Origin: an uncultured Duncaniella sp.
GTDB lineage: Bacteria; Bacteroidota; Bacteroidia; Bacteroidales; Muribaculaceae
Length of the DNA: 59,533 bases
Assembly (NCBI GenBank): GCA_910586665.1
Contig: CAJUIX010000020.1
Coordinates: forward strand, 1-59,533
Direction: 5' to 3'
Below the pieces are notes generated by a model. That model saw only the letters and a list, made by a program, of their open reading frames with translations. It was not told the DNA's origin and did not search any database. Made by a program: the position numbers and the translations under genes. Of this stretch, positions 9,268 to 17,585 are shown piece after piece (the stretch's first letter is position 1; each line of letters begins with the position of its first letter).

Positions 9268-9302
9268 GGGGATATTTGCGTTAGATTCTGATGTCGAGAG
9301 TA

Positions 9303-10619
9303 TTAGCAATACATGGCCACGATAGCCTCGTAGAGTTCCTGCTTGCCTGAAGTCTGCTTGGGTTCGGGCTGGGTCTTGGCGTAAGCCACAACGTCCTCGA
9401 GCGAAAGTTTGCCTTCCTCGAATTCCTTGCCCTTGCCGCCGTCAAACGATGCGTAGCGCTCTGCGAGCATTTCCTTGTAGGGAGACTCCTCGAGGAGGGC
9501 TGCAGCGCTTTCGAGTGCGCGGGCCATTGCGTCCATACCGGCGATGTGGGCGATGAAGATGTCATCGAGGTCGGTAGAGTTGCGACGGGTCTTGGCGTCG
9601 AAGTTGGTACCGCCGTTGCCGAGGCCGCCGTTGCGGATGATCTGCATCATGGCCTGGGTAAGCTCGAAGTTGTCGATGGGGAACTGGTCGGTATCCCAGC
9701 CGTTCTGATAGTCACCGCGGTTGGCGTCGATAGAGCCGAGCATGCCGTTGTCGACAGCCACTGCGAGCTCGTGCTCGAAGGTGTGGCCGGCGAGGGTGGC
9801 GTGGTTCACCTCGATATTCACCTTGAAGTCCTTGTCGAGGCCGTGGGCCTTGAGGAAGCCGACAACTGTCTCGGTGTCGACGTCATACTGGTGCTTGGAG
9901 GGTTCCATAGGCTTCGGCTCGATGAGGAAGGTGCCGGTGAAGCCCTTTGAGCGGGCGTAGTCGCGGGCGATGCGGAGCATGGTTGCGAGATGCTCTTTCT
10001 CACGCTTCTGGTCGGTGTTGAGGAGGCTCATGTAGCCTTCGCGGCCACCCCAGAACACATAGTTTGTACCGCCGAGGGCAATTGTTGCGTCGATGGCGTT
10101 CTTGATCTGCACGGCAGCGCGAGCAACCACGTCGAAGTCGGGGTTGGTGGCGGCACCGTTCATGTAGCGGCCATTGCCGAACACGTTGGCTGTGCCCCAG
10201 AGGTTCTTGATGCCGGTCTCGTCCATCTTGCCCTTGAGGTAGGCAACGATTTCCTTCATGCGTGCCTCGTAGCTGTCGATGTCGTCGAGGTCGCCGATGA
10301 GGTCGGTGTCATGGAAGCAGAAATATTCCACGCCGAGCTTCTGCATGATTTCGAAACCTGCGTCAGCCTTCTGCTTTGCGATAGTCATCACGTCGGCACC
10401 CTCGTTCCAGGGGAATTTCTTTGTGCCGCCGCCAAACTGGTCGCCACCCTCGGCGCAGAGAGTGTGCCACCATGCCATAGCGAACTTGAGCCATTCCTTC
10501 ATCGGCTTGCCGAGCACGATTTTTTCTGCGTCATAGTAACGGTAGGCCATAGGGTTCTTTGAATCCTTGCCTTCAAACTTGATTTTCCCTATGCCGGGAA
10601 AATATTCTTTAACTGCCAT
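9303..10619 (-). CDS. xylA: Xylose isomerase
   Basis: Converts D-xylose to D-xylulose in the cytoplasm with two divalent metal ions. The 438-residue class-II enzyme has FCFHDTDL near residue 100, the FWGGREGY segment, the IEPKP metal-ligand motif, EVNHATLAGHTFEHEL, and SIDANRGD. All are intact. It sits 73 nt after xylB on the same strand. Confidence 0.97.
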   Translation of the reverse strand: MAVKEYFPGIGKIKFEGKDSKNPMAYRYYDAEKIVLGKPMKEWLKFAMAWWHTLCAEGGDQFGGGTKKFPWNEGADVMTIAKQKADAGFEIMQKLGVEYFCFHDTDLIGDLDDIDSYEARMKEIVAYLKGKMDETGIKNLWGTANVFGNGRYMNGAATNPDFDVVARAAVQIKNAIDATIALGGTNYVFWGGREGYMSLLNTDQKREKEHLATMLRIARDYARSKGFTGTFLIEPKPMEPSKHQYDVDTETVVGFLKAHGLDKDFKVNIEVNHATLAGHTFEHELAVAVDNGMLGSIDANRGDYQNGWDTDQFPIDNFELTQAMMQIIRNGGLGNGGTNFDAKTRRNSTDLDDIFIAHIAGMDAMARALESAAALLEESPYKEMLAERYASFDGGKGKEFEEGKLSLEDVVAYAKTQPEPKQTSGKQELYEAIVAMYC

Positions 10620-10692
10620 AATGATTAAGTGTTGAAAAAAGTTGTGTTATAGATTTTTTGTTGATTTTCTCTCGTAAGCGTGGCCGCACGAC

Positions 10693-12177
10693 TTAGATTT
10701 CGCGCATCAGGCGCTCCTTCCAGAGGGCGTAGGCGTCGCGATAGGCGGCTGTGTCGGCCACCGAAGGTTCGATGACCTCGATTTTTTCGAGCGATTCGAA
10801 GGCCTCGTTGTTATCCTTGTAGATTCCGGCACCCATGCCCGCGCCCTTGGCCGCGCCGACGGAGCCGTCGGTGTCATAAAGCTCGATAGTGGCGCCGCTG
10901 ACTCCCGCGAGAGTGTTGCGGAAGAGGGGGCTTAGGAACATGTTGGCATGTCCGGCATGGATTTTGTTGATAGGCATGCCCATCTGCTCCATGATTTCCA
11001 TGCCATACATGAAGGAGAACACGATTCCCTCCTGGGCTGCGCGGAGAAGGTGGGATTTATTGTGTGTGAGGAAGTTCACGCCGTGGATAGAGCAGTTGAC
11101 CTCCTTGTTCTGAAGGACGCGCTCGGCGCCATTGCCGAAGGGGATGATCGAGACACCCTCGGAGCCGATGGGGGCCTTGGCGGCGACGTCGTTCATCTCG
11201 GCATAGCCTATACCCTCCGGGGCGACGGTGCGCTTGGTCCATGAGTTGAGGATGCCGGTGCCGTTGATGCAGAGGAGGACACCGAGGCGGGTGCGGTCGT
11301 TGCTGTGGTTGACGTGTGCGAAGGTGTTGACGCGGCTCTTGGTGTCATAGTTGACCTCGCCGAGGACGCCGTAGACCACGCCGGAGGTGCCGGCAGTCGA
11401 TGCGATTTCACCCGGGTTGAACACGTTGAGCGAAAGTGCGTTGTTGGGCTGGTCGCCGGCGCGGTACGACACAGGGGTTCCCTCGGCCAGGCCGAGTTCG
11501 GCGGCAGCCTTGGCTGTCACCATGCCCTGGATTGAGAAAGTCGGAACGATTTCGGGGATTATGCCCTCGGAGAATCCGAGATATTCGAGAAGGAAGTCGG
11601 CCACGCGCCCCTCCTTGAAGTCCCAGAGCATCATTTCAGACAGTCCTGACACGGTGGTGCAGACGCGGTCGGTCAGACGCATGGCTATATAGTCGCCCGG
11701 GAGCATGATTTTGTCAATCTTGTCGAAGACCTCGGGCTCGTTTTCCTTCACCCACGCGAGTTTGGTGGCTGTGAAGTTGCCCGGAGAGTTGAGGATGTGG
11801 CTCAGACACTTCTCCTCGCCAAGCTCGTTGAAAGCCTTCTCGCCGTAGGGGACGCCGCGGGAGTCACACCAGATGATTGCCGGGCGCAGAGGCACCTTGT
11901 TCTTGTCGACGAGGACAAGGCCGTGCATCTGATACGAGATACCGATAGCCTTAATCTCTTCAGGGTCAATCTTTGCCGTGGCGAGGATGCTCTCGGTGGC
12001 ATGTTTGAGGCAGTCCCACCACTGCTGGGGGCGCTGCTCGGCCCAGCCGGGCTTCACTGCGATGATTTCAGCCTCTGTCTTGGGATAGAAATCCGATGCG
12101 ATTGTCTTGCCGTTTTCGGCATTGACCAGGCTTGCCTTTACCGACGAGCTTCCTATGTCATATCCTAAGAGATACAT
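10693..12177 (-). CDS. xylB: Xylulokinase
   Basis: Phosphorylates D-xylulose to xylulose-5-phosphate. FGGY-family kinase of 494 residues: the N-terminal phosphate-binding motif is YDIGSSSVKAS, with MHGLVLVD and the WCDSRG motif in domain I and SATAGTSG-type residues (ASTAGTSGVV) in domain II. The C-terminal region has GGVSGATIELYDTDGSVGAAKGAG-like sequence. Second gene of the NUDIX regulator-xylB-xylA-xylE series, an order known for Bacteroides xylose operons. Confidence 0.95.
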   Translation of the reverse strand: MYLLGYDIGSSSVKASLVNAENGKTIASDFYPKTEAEIIAVKPGWAEQRPQQWWDCLKHATESILATAKIDPEEIKAIGISYQMHGLVLVDKNKVPLRPAIIWCDSRGVPYGEKAFNELGEEKCLSHILNSPGNFTATKLAWVKENEPEVFDKIDKIMLPGDYIAMRLTDRVCTTVSGLSEMMLWDFKEGRVADFLLEYLGFSEGIIPEIVPTFSIQGMVTAKAAAELGLAEGTPVSYRAGDQPNNALSLNVFNPGEIASTAGTSGVVYGVLGEVNYDTKSRVNTFAHVNHSNDRTRLGVLLCINGTGILNSWTKRTVAPEGIGYAEMNDVAAKAPIGSEGVSIIPFGNGAERVLQNKEVNCSIHGVNFLTHNKSHLLRAAQEGIVFSFMYGMEIMEQMGMPINKIHAGHANMFLSPLFRNTLAGVSGATIELYDTDGSVGAAKGAGMGAGIYKDNNEAFESLEKIEVIEPSVADTAAYRDAYALWKERLMREI

Positions 12178-12261
12178 AATTTGTTCCGTGTTTTATTGTA
12201 TTACTATATATAATGTTGCGTTAAATTCTGTCTACTATCAGTGCACGTCCTTCCGCCTCCG

Positions 12262-12975
12262 CTATCTTGAGCCGCTGTAGGCCTTGCGGTCGAAGCGGTA
12301 ATAGCGGGCGGCGCGGTGGGCCACCCCCTGCTGCCTCTCGTCGAGCGGGACGATATATGGGAGCTGCGAGATTTTCTTATGGAAGTTGCGCACGTCGAGC
12401 TGCTTGCCGCTCAGAATCTGCATGAGAGTCCGCAGCTGCGAGGCGGTGAACTTCTTCGGGAGGAGGTCGAAGACGAGCGCGCGGTCATTGCCGGTCTCGC
12501 GCCTGATGGCCTTCAGGGCCTCCTCGATGATGAGATTGTGGTCAAAGGCGAGGGCGCCTACCTCGTCGAGAGCGCGCCATTCGGCCACTGCGGGGTCCAC
12601 CGAGCGCTCCAGGTTCTTGTCGAGCTTGACGAGGGCGAAGTAAGCAATGGTGACGATGCGCTCCACCCGCGCCTGCTGGGCGCGCTCAAGCCAGTGGACG
12701 TCGCGAGGGTTGCTCGTGCGGTCCTTCGAGCCGAAAGCCTTGAACTGGGTCAGGGCGATGTCGCTCACGCCGGTCAGCTCGCGGAGCACACGCGAGGCTG
12801 CCTCGTCAAGGTCCTCGTCCTGATATATGAGGCTTCCGGGAAGCTTGAAGTCGTTCAACTCCTCTCCGGCGACCGTGACGCCGCTTCGCTTGAGCAGCAG
12901 TATCCGCAGCTGCTCACCGTCAAAGCCGAAGACGGCACAGTCGACTGATATATGATTGTTGGCAAGTGGGGCCAT
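12262..12975 (-). CDS. NUDIX-domain transcriptional regulator of pentose use (NrtR/XylR type)
   Basis: The 237 residues combine an N-terminal NUDIX fold (about 1-150) with a C-terminal winged-helix region (about 155-237, FTASQLRTLMQILSG). The NUDIX box is degenerate: where an active hydrolase has REVxEExG this protein reads RVLRELTGV. It is therefore probably a ligand-sensing repressor rather than a hydrolase. NrtR-family NUDIX regulators are known to control xylose and arabinose genes in Bacteroides. First gene of the cluster; a TACTTTTG minus-10-like element lies at 13037-13044 (minus strand). Confidence 0.85.
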   Translation of the reverse strand: MAPLANNHISVDCAVFGFDGEQLRILLLKRSGVTVAGEELNDFKLPGSLIYQDEDLDEAASRVLRELTGVSDIALTQFKAFGSKDRTSNPRDVHWLERAQQARVERIVTIAYFALVKLDKNLERSVDPAVAEWRALDEVGALAFDHNLIIEEALKAIRRETGNDRALVFDLLPKKFTASQLRTLMQILSGKQLDVRNFHKKISQLPYIVPLDERQQGVAHRAARYYRFDRKAYSGSR

Positions 12976-13517
12976 CGTTGCTTGTGCTTACTTGTTTTTT
13001 TATGGTTTGATGCCGGTTAATGACATTCGTCTGATGCAAAAGTACAAATTATAATCCATCGACAGAGGGCAAAAAACATGTTTTACAACATCAAAATCAG
13101 GCTTTTTGGTTTTCATCACTCCTACAATAAGCCCCGTTCTTTGCGTAATAGATACAATAAGTCGTCCGCCCGTATGCCCTTTCGTGGTGAAAATCCCTGT
13201 AAAACCCGCCATTACACAATGGCAAAGGACATTAAGCTTACGGTCAAAAAGACAATAAGCATCTTGATTTTATCACTTGTTGACAATCGGCGCCGTTTCG
13301 TTAAATTTTCATAATTGCTGCCGCCGGCGCCGTCTTCTTTCCTCGGATTGATTGTTTTATGGATAAACAGACATAAATTTCAACACGATTCTAAAACTCA
13401 TAGACAACCCAAAAATCCATTTTAGAACAAAAAACTATCGCGTTTTGACCCTTGATTTTTTGAGGGGAAAAGAAAAAAGACGATAAGAACCAAACACATC
13501 AACTAAACAGCAACAAC
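12976..13517. other. 542-nt divergent intergenic region (NUDIX regulator / OmpA)
   Basis: AT-rich DNA between divergent genes. On the minus strand it holds the -7-like TACTTTTG (13037-13044) for the pentose cluster. On the plus strand it has a possible promoter for the OmpA gene (TTG near 13278, TAAATTTT near 13302) and a leader of about 200 nt. A 78-codon frame at 13078-13314 has no protein-like composition, so I do not call it a gene. I see no RNA gene or repeat. Confidence 0.5.
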
Positions 13518-14648
13518 ATGAAACGAATTCTTCTTGCTTCAGCCCTCGTCGGCTGTATGATGGGCGCATCAGCCCAGGATTTAATTGAGCGCCCATCGTT
13601 TGGCGACAATTGGCAGCTCGGCCTTGACGCCGGTGTGACCACCCCTCTCAAGGGTCATTCTTTCTTCCAGAACATGCGTCCCAGCGTAGGCCTACACTTA
13701 GGCAAACAGCTCACGCCACTCTTCGGCATCGGAGTCGAGGGCATGGCGGGCATCAACACCTCGTCGGTCAACGGGCAGCGCCATAGCAAAACCGCCTTTG
13801 ACGACACCTACCTCGGTGCCTACGGCACATTCAACCTCACAAATGCATTCTGCGGATTCAGCTGCGAGCAGAGACCATTCACTATCGACGCCCTCCTCGG
13901 CATCGGCTGGATGCACAGCTATGTGAGCTACGGCAGCGACCACAGCAACATCGGCGCAAAGGCCGGACTCAACTTTAACTTCGCCGTCACCGACCACTTC
14001 GGCATCTCGCTCAAGCCGAGCGTCCTCTGGAACGTAACCGGCAACGGCACCGGATATCACGACCAGGGCCTTGATCTGAAGCGTGCCAACTTCAACCTCA
14101 CCGTAGGTCTCAACTACAATTTCGGCCCCGGCTTCGAATGTGTCACCTGCCCTCCCGACAATTCTGCCGAAGTCGCCGAGCTTAACAGCCGCGTCAACGC
14201 CCTCCGCGCCGACGTCGACGGCAAGGATGCAGCCCTCGCTGCCGCCAATGCCAAGAACGCCGAGCTGACAGCAGCCCTCGCCGCCGCCAACGCAAAGCCC
14301 GCCAAGGTCGTCAAGGAGAACACACTCTCCTCTGTCCGCTACGTCTTCTTCAAGATTGGTTCGAGCGTCATCACCGCCGACCAGCAGCCTAACATCGAAA
14401 TGATTGCCGCCTACCTCAACAATCACCCCAAAGCCAAGGTACAGATTCGCGGCTACGCATCAGCCGACGGTCCCCTCGATGTCAACGAGCGCCTCGCAGC
14501 CGCACGCGCAGAGTCAGTCAAGAACGCACTCATGAAGAGATACAAGATTCCCGCAAGCCGCATCGACGCCAAGGGTGAAGGCATCGGCAACATGTTTGCT
14601 GAAGAGTCCTGGAACCGTGTTTCAATCTGCACACTCGAAGACGACTGA
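13518..14648 (+). CDS. OmpA-family outer-membrane protein
   Basis: The 376-residue protein has a signal peptide (ends near SAQD). An N-terminal beta-barrel of about 200 residues has alternating aromatic strands. A linker of about 60 residues, rich in Ala/Asn/Lys with coiled-coil character, follows. The C-terminal OmpA-like peptidoglycan-binding domain (about 275-376) has VFFKIGSSVI and YASADGPLDVNERLAAARA. It probably anchors the outer membrane to peptidoglycan. The gene is monocistronic, ending in the strong terminator at 14677-14719, and insulates the capsid locus that follows. Confidence 0.9.
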   Translation: MKRILLASALVGCMMGASAQDLIERPSFGDNWQLGLDAGVTTPLKGHSFFQNMRPSVGLHLGKQLTPLFGIGVEGMAGINTSSVNGQRHSKTAFDDTYLGAYGTFNLTNAFCGFSCEQRPFTIDALLGIGWMHSYVSYGSDHSNIGAKAGLNFNFAVTDHFGISLKPSVLWNVTGNGTGYHDQGLDLKRANFNLTVGLNYNFGPGFECVTCPPDNSAEVAELNSRVNALRADVDGKDAALAAANAKNAELTAALAAANAKPAKVVKENTLSSVRYVFFKIGSSVITADQQPNIEMIAAYLNNHPKAKVQIRGYASADGPLDVNERLAAARAESVKNALMKRYKIPASRIDAKGEGIGNMFAEESWNRVSICTLEDD

Positions 14649-14676
14649 TAACACCACCTATTATATATAAGGAATT

Positions 14677-14719
14677 TTGTCCCGCCGCGACCCCGCAAAG
14701 AGTCCCGGCGGGACTTTTT
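14677..14719 (+). terminator. Intrinsic terminator after the OmpA gene
   Basis: GTCCCGCCG at 14677-14685 pairs perfectly with CGGCGGGAC at 14704-14712 and is followed by seven T. Transcription of the capsid operon just downstream must therefore start from its own promoter. Confidence 0.85.
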
Positions 14720-14725
14720 TTGTCT

Positions 14726-14772
14726 CCCTTTTACTTTATCGCACTATTTCGCCCATTTCTCACCCTTAACTT
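14726..14772 (+). promoter_or_regulatory. Capsid-operon promoter with box shared by the portal operon
   Basis: CTTTTACTTTATCGCACTA at 14726-14744 is followed after exactly 20 nt by the -7 element TAACTTTG at 14765-14772. The same box, differing at one base and with the same 20-nt spacing and same -7 element, precedes the portal operon on the minus strand at 37290-37244. The box covers the position where TTTG is usual (-33). This suggests an activator or alternative sigma factor rather than a plain vegetative promoter. Confidence 0.8.
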
Positions 14773-14832
14773 TGCAGTACAAAGCTCAACAAGAACAAAA
14801 CTTCATCACAAACCACCCCAAAACCAAGAACC

Positions 14833-15174
14833 ATGAAAGAAGAAACCATCACCCCCGCTACCGAAGCCGAAACCCCGGCTTCCCAGCCCGAAAATCCGGC
14901 CCCAGAGCCCGAAGTTTCAGCCGACCACCCTGAAATTCCCGCTCCTCAGCCCCCAAAACCTGCCCATCAGCCCGAAAACACTGTTCCCGAAGCCGAAAGC
15001 CCAACCCCTCAGCCCGAAGTCCCCGTCCCCGAAGCCGAGAGCACTCCGGCTTCCCCCTACTCCCTCTTCGAATTCATCCGCACAGCCCCCTCCGAGCCCG
15101 ACACCGAGGCTGACGACCCGGTCAGCCGCGTCCTCGCCGCGCCCCCCTTCACCGCCTGGCCCGACCAATCCTAA
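14833..15174 (+). CDS. Pro/Glu-rich protein of unknown function, first gene of the capsid operon
   Basis: 113 residues. Residues 1-75 are a low-complexity array of Pro, Glu, Ala, Ser, Thr and Gln with a recurring QPExPxPE unit. Residues 76-113 look folded (YSLFEFIRTAPS ... VSRVLAAPPFTAWPD). No signal peptide or membrane segment. It begins 60 nt after the shared promoter and is followed by the capsid gene after 131 nt. By position (5' of a capsid gene) it could be a scaffold, capsid decoration or packaging-accessory protein, but nothing in the sequence proves that. The acidic, disordered nature would suit a scaffold. It is a real gene judging by promoter placement and codon use. Confidence 0.6.
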   Translation: MKEETITPATEAETPASQPENPAPEPEVSADHPEIPAPQPPKPAHQPENTVPEAESPTPQPEVPVPEAESTPASPYSLFEFIRTAPSEPDTEADDPVSRVLAAPPFTAWPDQS

Positions 15175-15305
15175 ACCTCAAACCCAAACTTTAAACCCAA
15201 ACCTTAAACTTTGATATAGTCCTTAAAGTCTTTAAAGGCCCTAATGTCCTTAACGACCCTAAAGACCCCCTTAAACCCTAAACCAAAACCTTAAACCATC
15301 CCATC
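15175..15305 (+). repeat. C/T/A low-complexity leader of the capsid gene
   Basis: A 131-nt tract built from variants of CCTTAAACC and CCCTAAAG with almost no G, between the Pro/Glu-rich gene and the capsid start. It includes CCCTTAAACCCTAAAC at about 15268-15283. The same 16 nt occurs in the same orientation just upstream of the portal ATG (36599-36614, minus strand). Such a G-poor tract would be unstructured RNA and may keep the start codon open. Confidence 0.65.
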
Positions 15306-16511
15306 ATGTCCCAAATCCTAACCACCACCCTGACCAACCAGCTCGCTCCCGGACTCCTCCGCAGCGAAGTCGATGAACGCATTGCCAAAATCCGCCCCTC
15401 GTCCACCCCTCTCGACCAGATTTCACGCATGGTCGGCGCACGCAAATCAGACTCCATGCGCGTTGACTACTACTCCGTCAATACCAAGGAAGGGCGCTCC
15501 GAAGTAATCCGAGCCATCCGCGGTCTCATCATTTCCGCCGGCACAGCCTTCACCCTCCCGGTCAAGGACGGCGCCATTTTCTCAGAGACGGAGACTGTCC
15601 TTATTCCCGCATTAGCCATTCCCGACGGCAACAACAAAGGCCAGGCCCTCGTGGGCTACATAAGCTCCGTCGACGGCAATGACCTCTCCGTCCTCCCCGT
15701 CAACCTCGATGAAAGCTGCACGGAACTCACAGTCGAAAACCTCGCCGTAGGGGCCGACGTCATCCGCATGGGGCGCGCCGCCCGCGAGCTTGACGTCCAG
15801 ACCGCCCAGTATGTCGCTCTTCCCAAGAAGGCCTACAATTACTGCCAAATCTTTAAATCCCAAATCGAGGAGTCTATTTATCAGCGACTTTCCGACAAGG
15901 AAGTTGGCTGGAACTTCACCGACCAGGAGGAAGTGGCAATCATGGACATGCGCCTCGGCATGGAAAAATCCTTTCTCTTCGGCTCTCGGGCCCGCATCAA
16001 GGTCGGTACCACTGACGACGAGGTCCTCTTCACCGGCGGCATCTGGAACCAGACCAGGCAGTCATACAGCTACAATACCGCCGAAGCTTTCTCCCACGAC
16101 GACCTCATCGAACTGTCGCGCAAAGCCTTCTCCGGGCGTTCAGGCTCCACCCGCAAGGTGCTCCTCGCAGGCTCGGGACTCATCGAGGTAATTTCGAAAG
16201 CCTACGCCGGTACCCCGGCCATCTTCTCGGAGAAAAAGAACGTGTGGGGCATCGACTTCTACCTCGTCACGACCAAGTTCGGCACACTCTACATCCACCA
16301 CTCCGAAGTCTTCGACCTCTGCGGCAAGGAGAATTGCGGCATGGTCATCGACCCTGACTACATCACCAAGTATGTCCACGTCCCCTTCTCCGCCGACCGC
16401 ATCAGCTTCCGCAAGCAGGGCGTCAGAAACACCGAGGGCGTCGTCCTCACCGAGGCCTCCTGCATAGTCCTCCGCCACCCCGACTCCCACCTCCGCATCG
16501 AAGCCGAATAA
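15306..16511 (+). CDS. SU10-like (HK97-fold) phage major capsid protein
   Basis: 401 residues. The N-terminal part matches the SU10 major-capsid family (formerly DUF5309) in style: VDERIAKIRPSSTPLDQISR, followed by a Lys-rich strand and KSDSMRVDYYSV. The C-terminal half has WGIDFYLVTTKFGTLYIHH, IDPDYITKYVHVPF and EASCIVLRHPDSHLRIE, the usual final strands with an 'equivalent to a tdfG' motif. No frameshift, and GC and codon use match the host. Neighbours are ordinary cellular genes (OmpA terminator upstream, FKBP downstream), with no other phage gene adjacent. It is likely domesticated. The family call is from memory of the family pattern, not a search. Confidence 0.75.
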   Translation: MSQILTTTLTNQLAPGLLRSEVDERIAKIRPSSTPLDQISRMVGARKSDSMRVDYYSVNTKEGRSEVIRAIRGLIISAGTAFTLPVKDGAIFSETETVLIPALAIPDGNNKGQALVGYISSVDGNDLSVLPVNLDESCTELTVENLAVGADVIRMGRAARELDVQTAQYVALPKKAYNYCQIFKSQIEESIYQRLSDKEVGWNFTDQEEVAIMDMRLGMEKSFLFGSRARIKVGTTDDEVLFTGGIWNQTRQSYSYNTAEAFSHDDLIELSRKAFSGRSGSTRKVLLAGSGLIEVISKAYAGTPAIFSEKKNVWGIDFYLVTTKFGTLYIHHSEVFDLCGKENCGMVIDPDYITKYVHVPFSADRISFRKQGVRNTEGVVLTEASCIVLRHPDSHLRIEAE

Positions 16512-16543
16512 CCGCCTCCGCGCACGGTCACACACATCCGTCT

Positions 16544-16604
16544 ATAAAAAAAAGAATGGCCGAAGGCTGTCGGCGCGCCACTGCGCGCGCCGCTCCTTCG
16601 GCCA
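16544..16604 (-). terminator. Strong terminator, mainly for the FKBP lipoprotein gene
   Basis: TGGCCGAAGG at 16557-16566 pairs with CCTTCGGCCA at 16595-16604, with a second GC helix inside (CGGCGCG with CGCGCCG). On the minus strand it ends in TTCTTTTTTTT. On the plus strand the following run is only CTCCTTT, so it may also stop capsid transcription, less strongly. Confidence 0.8.
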
Positions 16605-16632
16605 CTCCTTTATCCTATTTTACAAGAACTGT

Positions 16633-17544
16633 TTACTTCGCGGGAGTCACGTCGGAAGTCTCGACCTCGAAGACGAGCATCGCGTTGGGGGCGATACCGG
16701 CCTGCGGATTGCCGTCGACACCATAGGCGAGCTTGCCGGGGATGTAGAGGATATACTGTGAACCGTTCTTCATCATCGACAGACCCTCGCCGAAGCCGGG
16801 AACGACGCGGTTGGGGTTCATTACGACACCGTCAGAATTGCTGTCAAACTCCTTGCCGTCGATGAGCTTGCCGGTATATTTTACTTTGGCGCTACCGTTG
16901 GAGCCAACAGCCTCGCCTGTACCTTCTTTGATTACCTTGTAGGCAAGGCCTGACTCAGTCTTCTTGATTGCGGGGTCTTTGGCCATGAGGTCTTTGAGAT
17001 AAGCCTCACCCTTGGCCACGTTTTCCTGAGCCTCGGGGCTGTTCTCCTTGGCTGCACGAGCTGCCTCTTCCTTCTCCTGATAGAACTGCATCATCTTCTG
17101 CTGAGCCTGCTCGGCGAGCATCTGGAAGTCGGTCTGGATACCGCGCATCTCCTCGCTGTTGATTGAGTCGGCAGAGAAAGCCTTTGCGTAAGCCTCATAA
17201 AGTTTGGCGCGGTCCACGGGGATACCTGCTTCCTCATAGCGGAAGAGCTGGCCGACGAGCTGCATGCCGAAGCTGAGACCTGTCAGATAGCCCTGCTGGG
17301 TAGTGTCGGTCATAATCACCTGCTTGAGGCCGCGGAGGATGTCCTCCTTCTTGAGGTTGGCCTTCTGGTCCTCGGGGAGAGTCATGTATTCCGACAGGAG
17401 GCGGCTGCCCTGGGCAGAACCGATAGCAGTCGAAAGTGAGTCGCCAAATCCCTTATTGGCATTGTCGGATGAAGCGGTCTTGCTGCAAGAGCTTGCACCA
17501 AGCACCAATGCGGCAACGCCGCAAGCCATGATAAGCTTTTTCAT
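16633..17544 (-). CDS. FKBP-type peptidyl-prolyl isomerase lipoprotein
   Basis: 303 residues. A lipoprotein signal ends at LVLGASSC, predicting export and lipidation. An FKBP-N dimerisation region (about 35-190) with a charged helix (YQEKEEAARAAKEN) precedes the FKBP domain (about 200-300: VKYTGKLIDGKEFDSN, VVPGFGEGLSMMKNGSQYILYIPGKLAYG). It assists folding of envelope proteins. A second FKBP (17586-18212) lies immediately upstream on the same strand, 41 nt away, so the two are probably co-transcribed. Confidence 0.93.
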   Translation of the reverse strand: MKKLIMACGVAALVLGASSCSKTASSDNANKGFGDSLSTAIGSAQGSRLLSEYMTLPEDQKANLKKEDILRGLKQVIMTDTTQQGYLTGLSFGMQLVGQLFRYEEAGIPVDRAKLYEAYAKAFSADSINSEEMRGIQTDFQMLAEQAQQKMMQFYQEKEEAARAAKENSPEAQENVAKGEAYLKDLMAKDPAIKKTESGLAYKVIKEGTGEAVGSNGSAKVKYTGKLIDGKEFDSNSDGVVMNPNRVVPGFGEGLSMMKNGSQYILYIPGKLAYGVDGNPQAGIAPNAMLVFEVETSDVTPAK

Positions 17545-17585
17545 AAAATCTTCTTATAGTTGTTTTTTAATGGTGTTACACACTT

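Noticed and set aside
13078..13314. 78-codon frame in the gap before the OmpA gene
   Set aside because: Composition is not protein-like and it crosses promoter-like DNA; no family resemblance.
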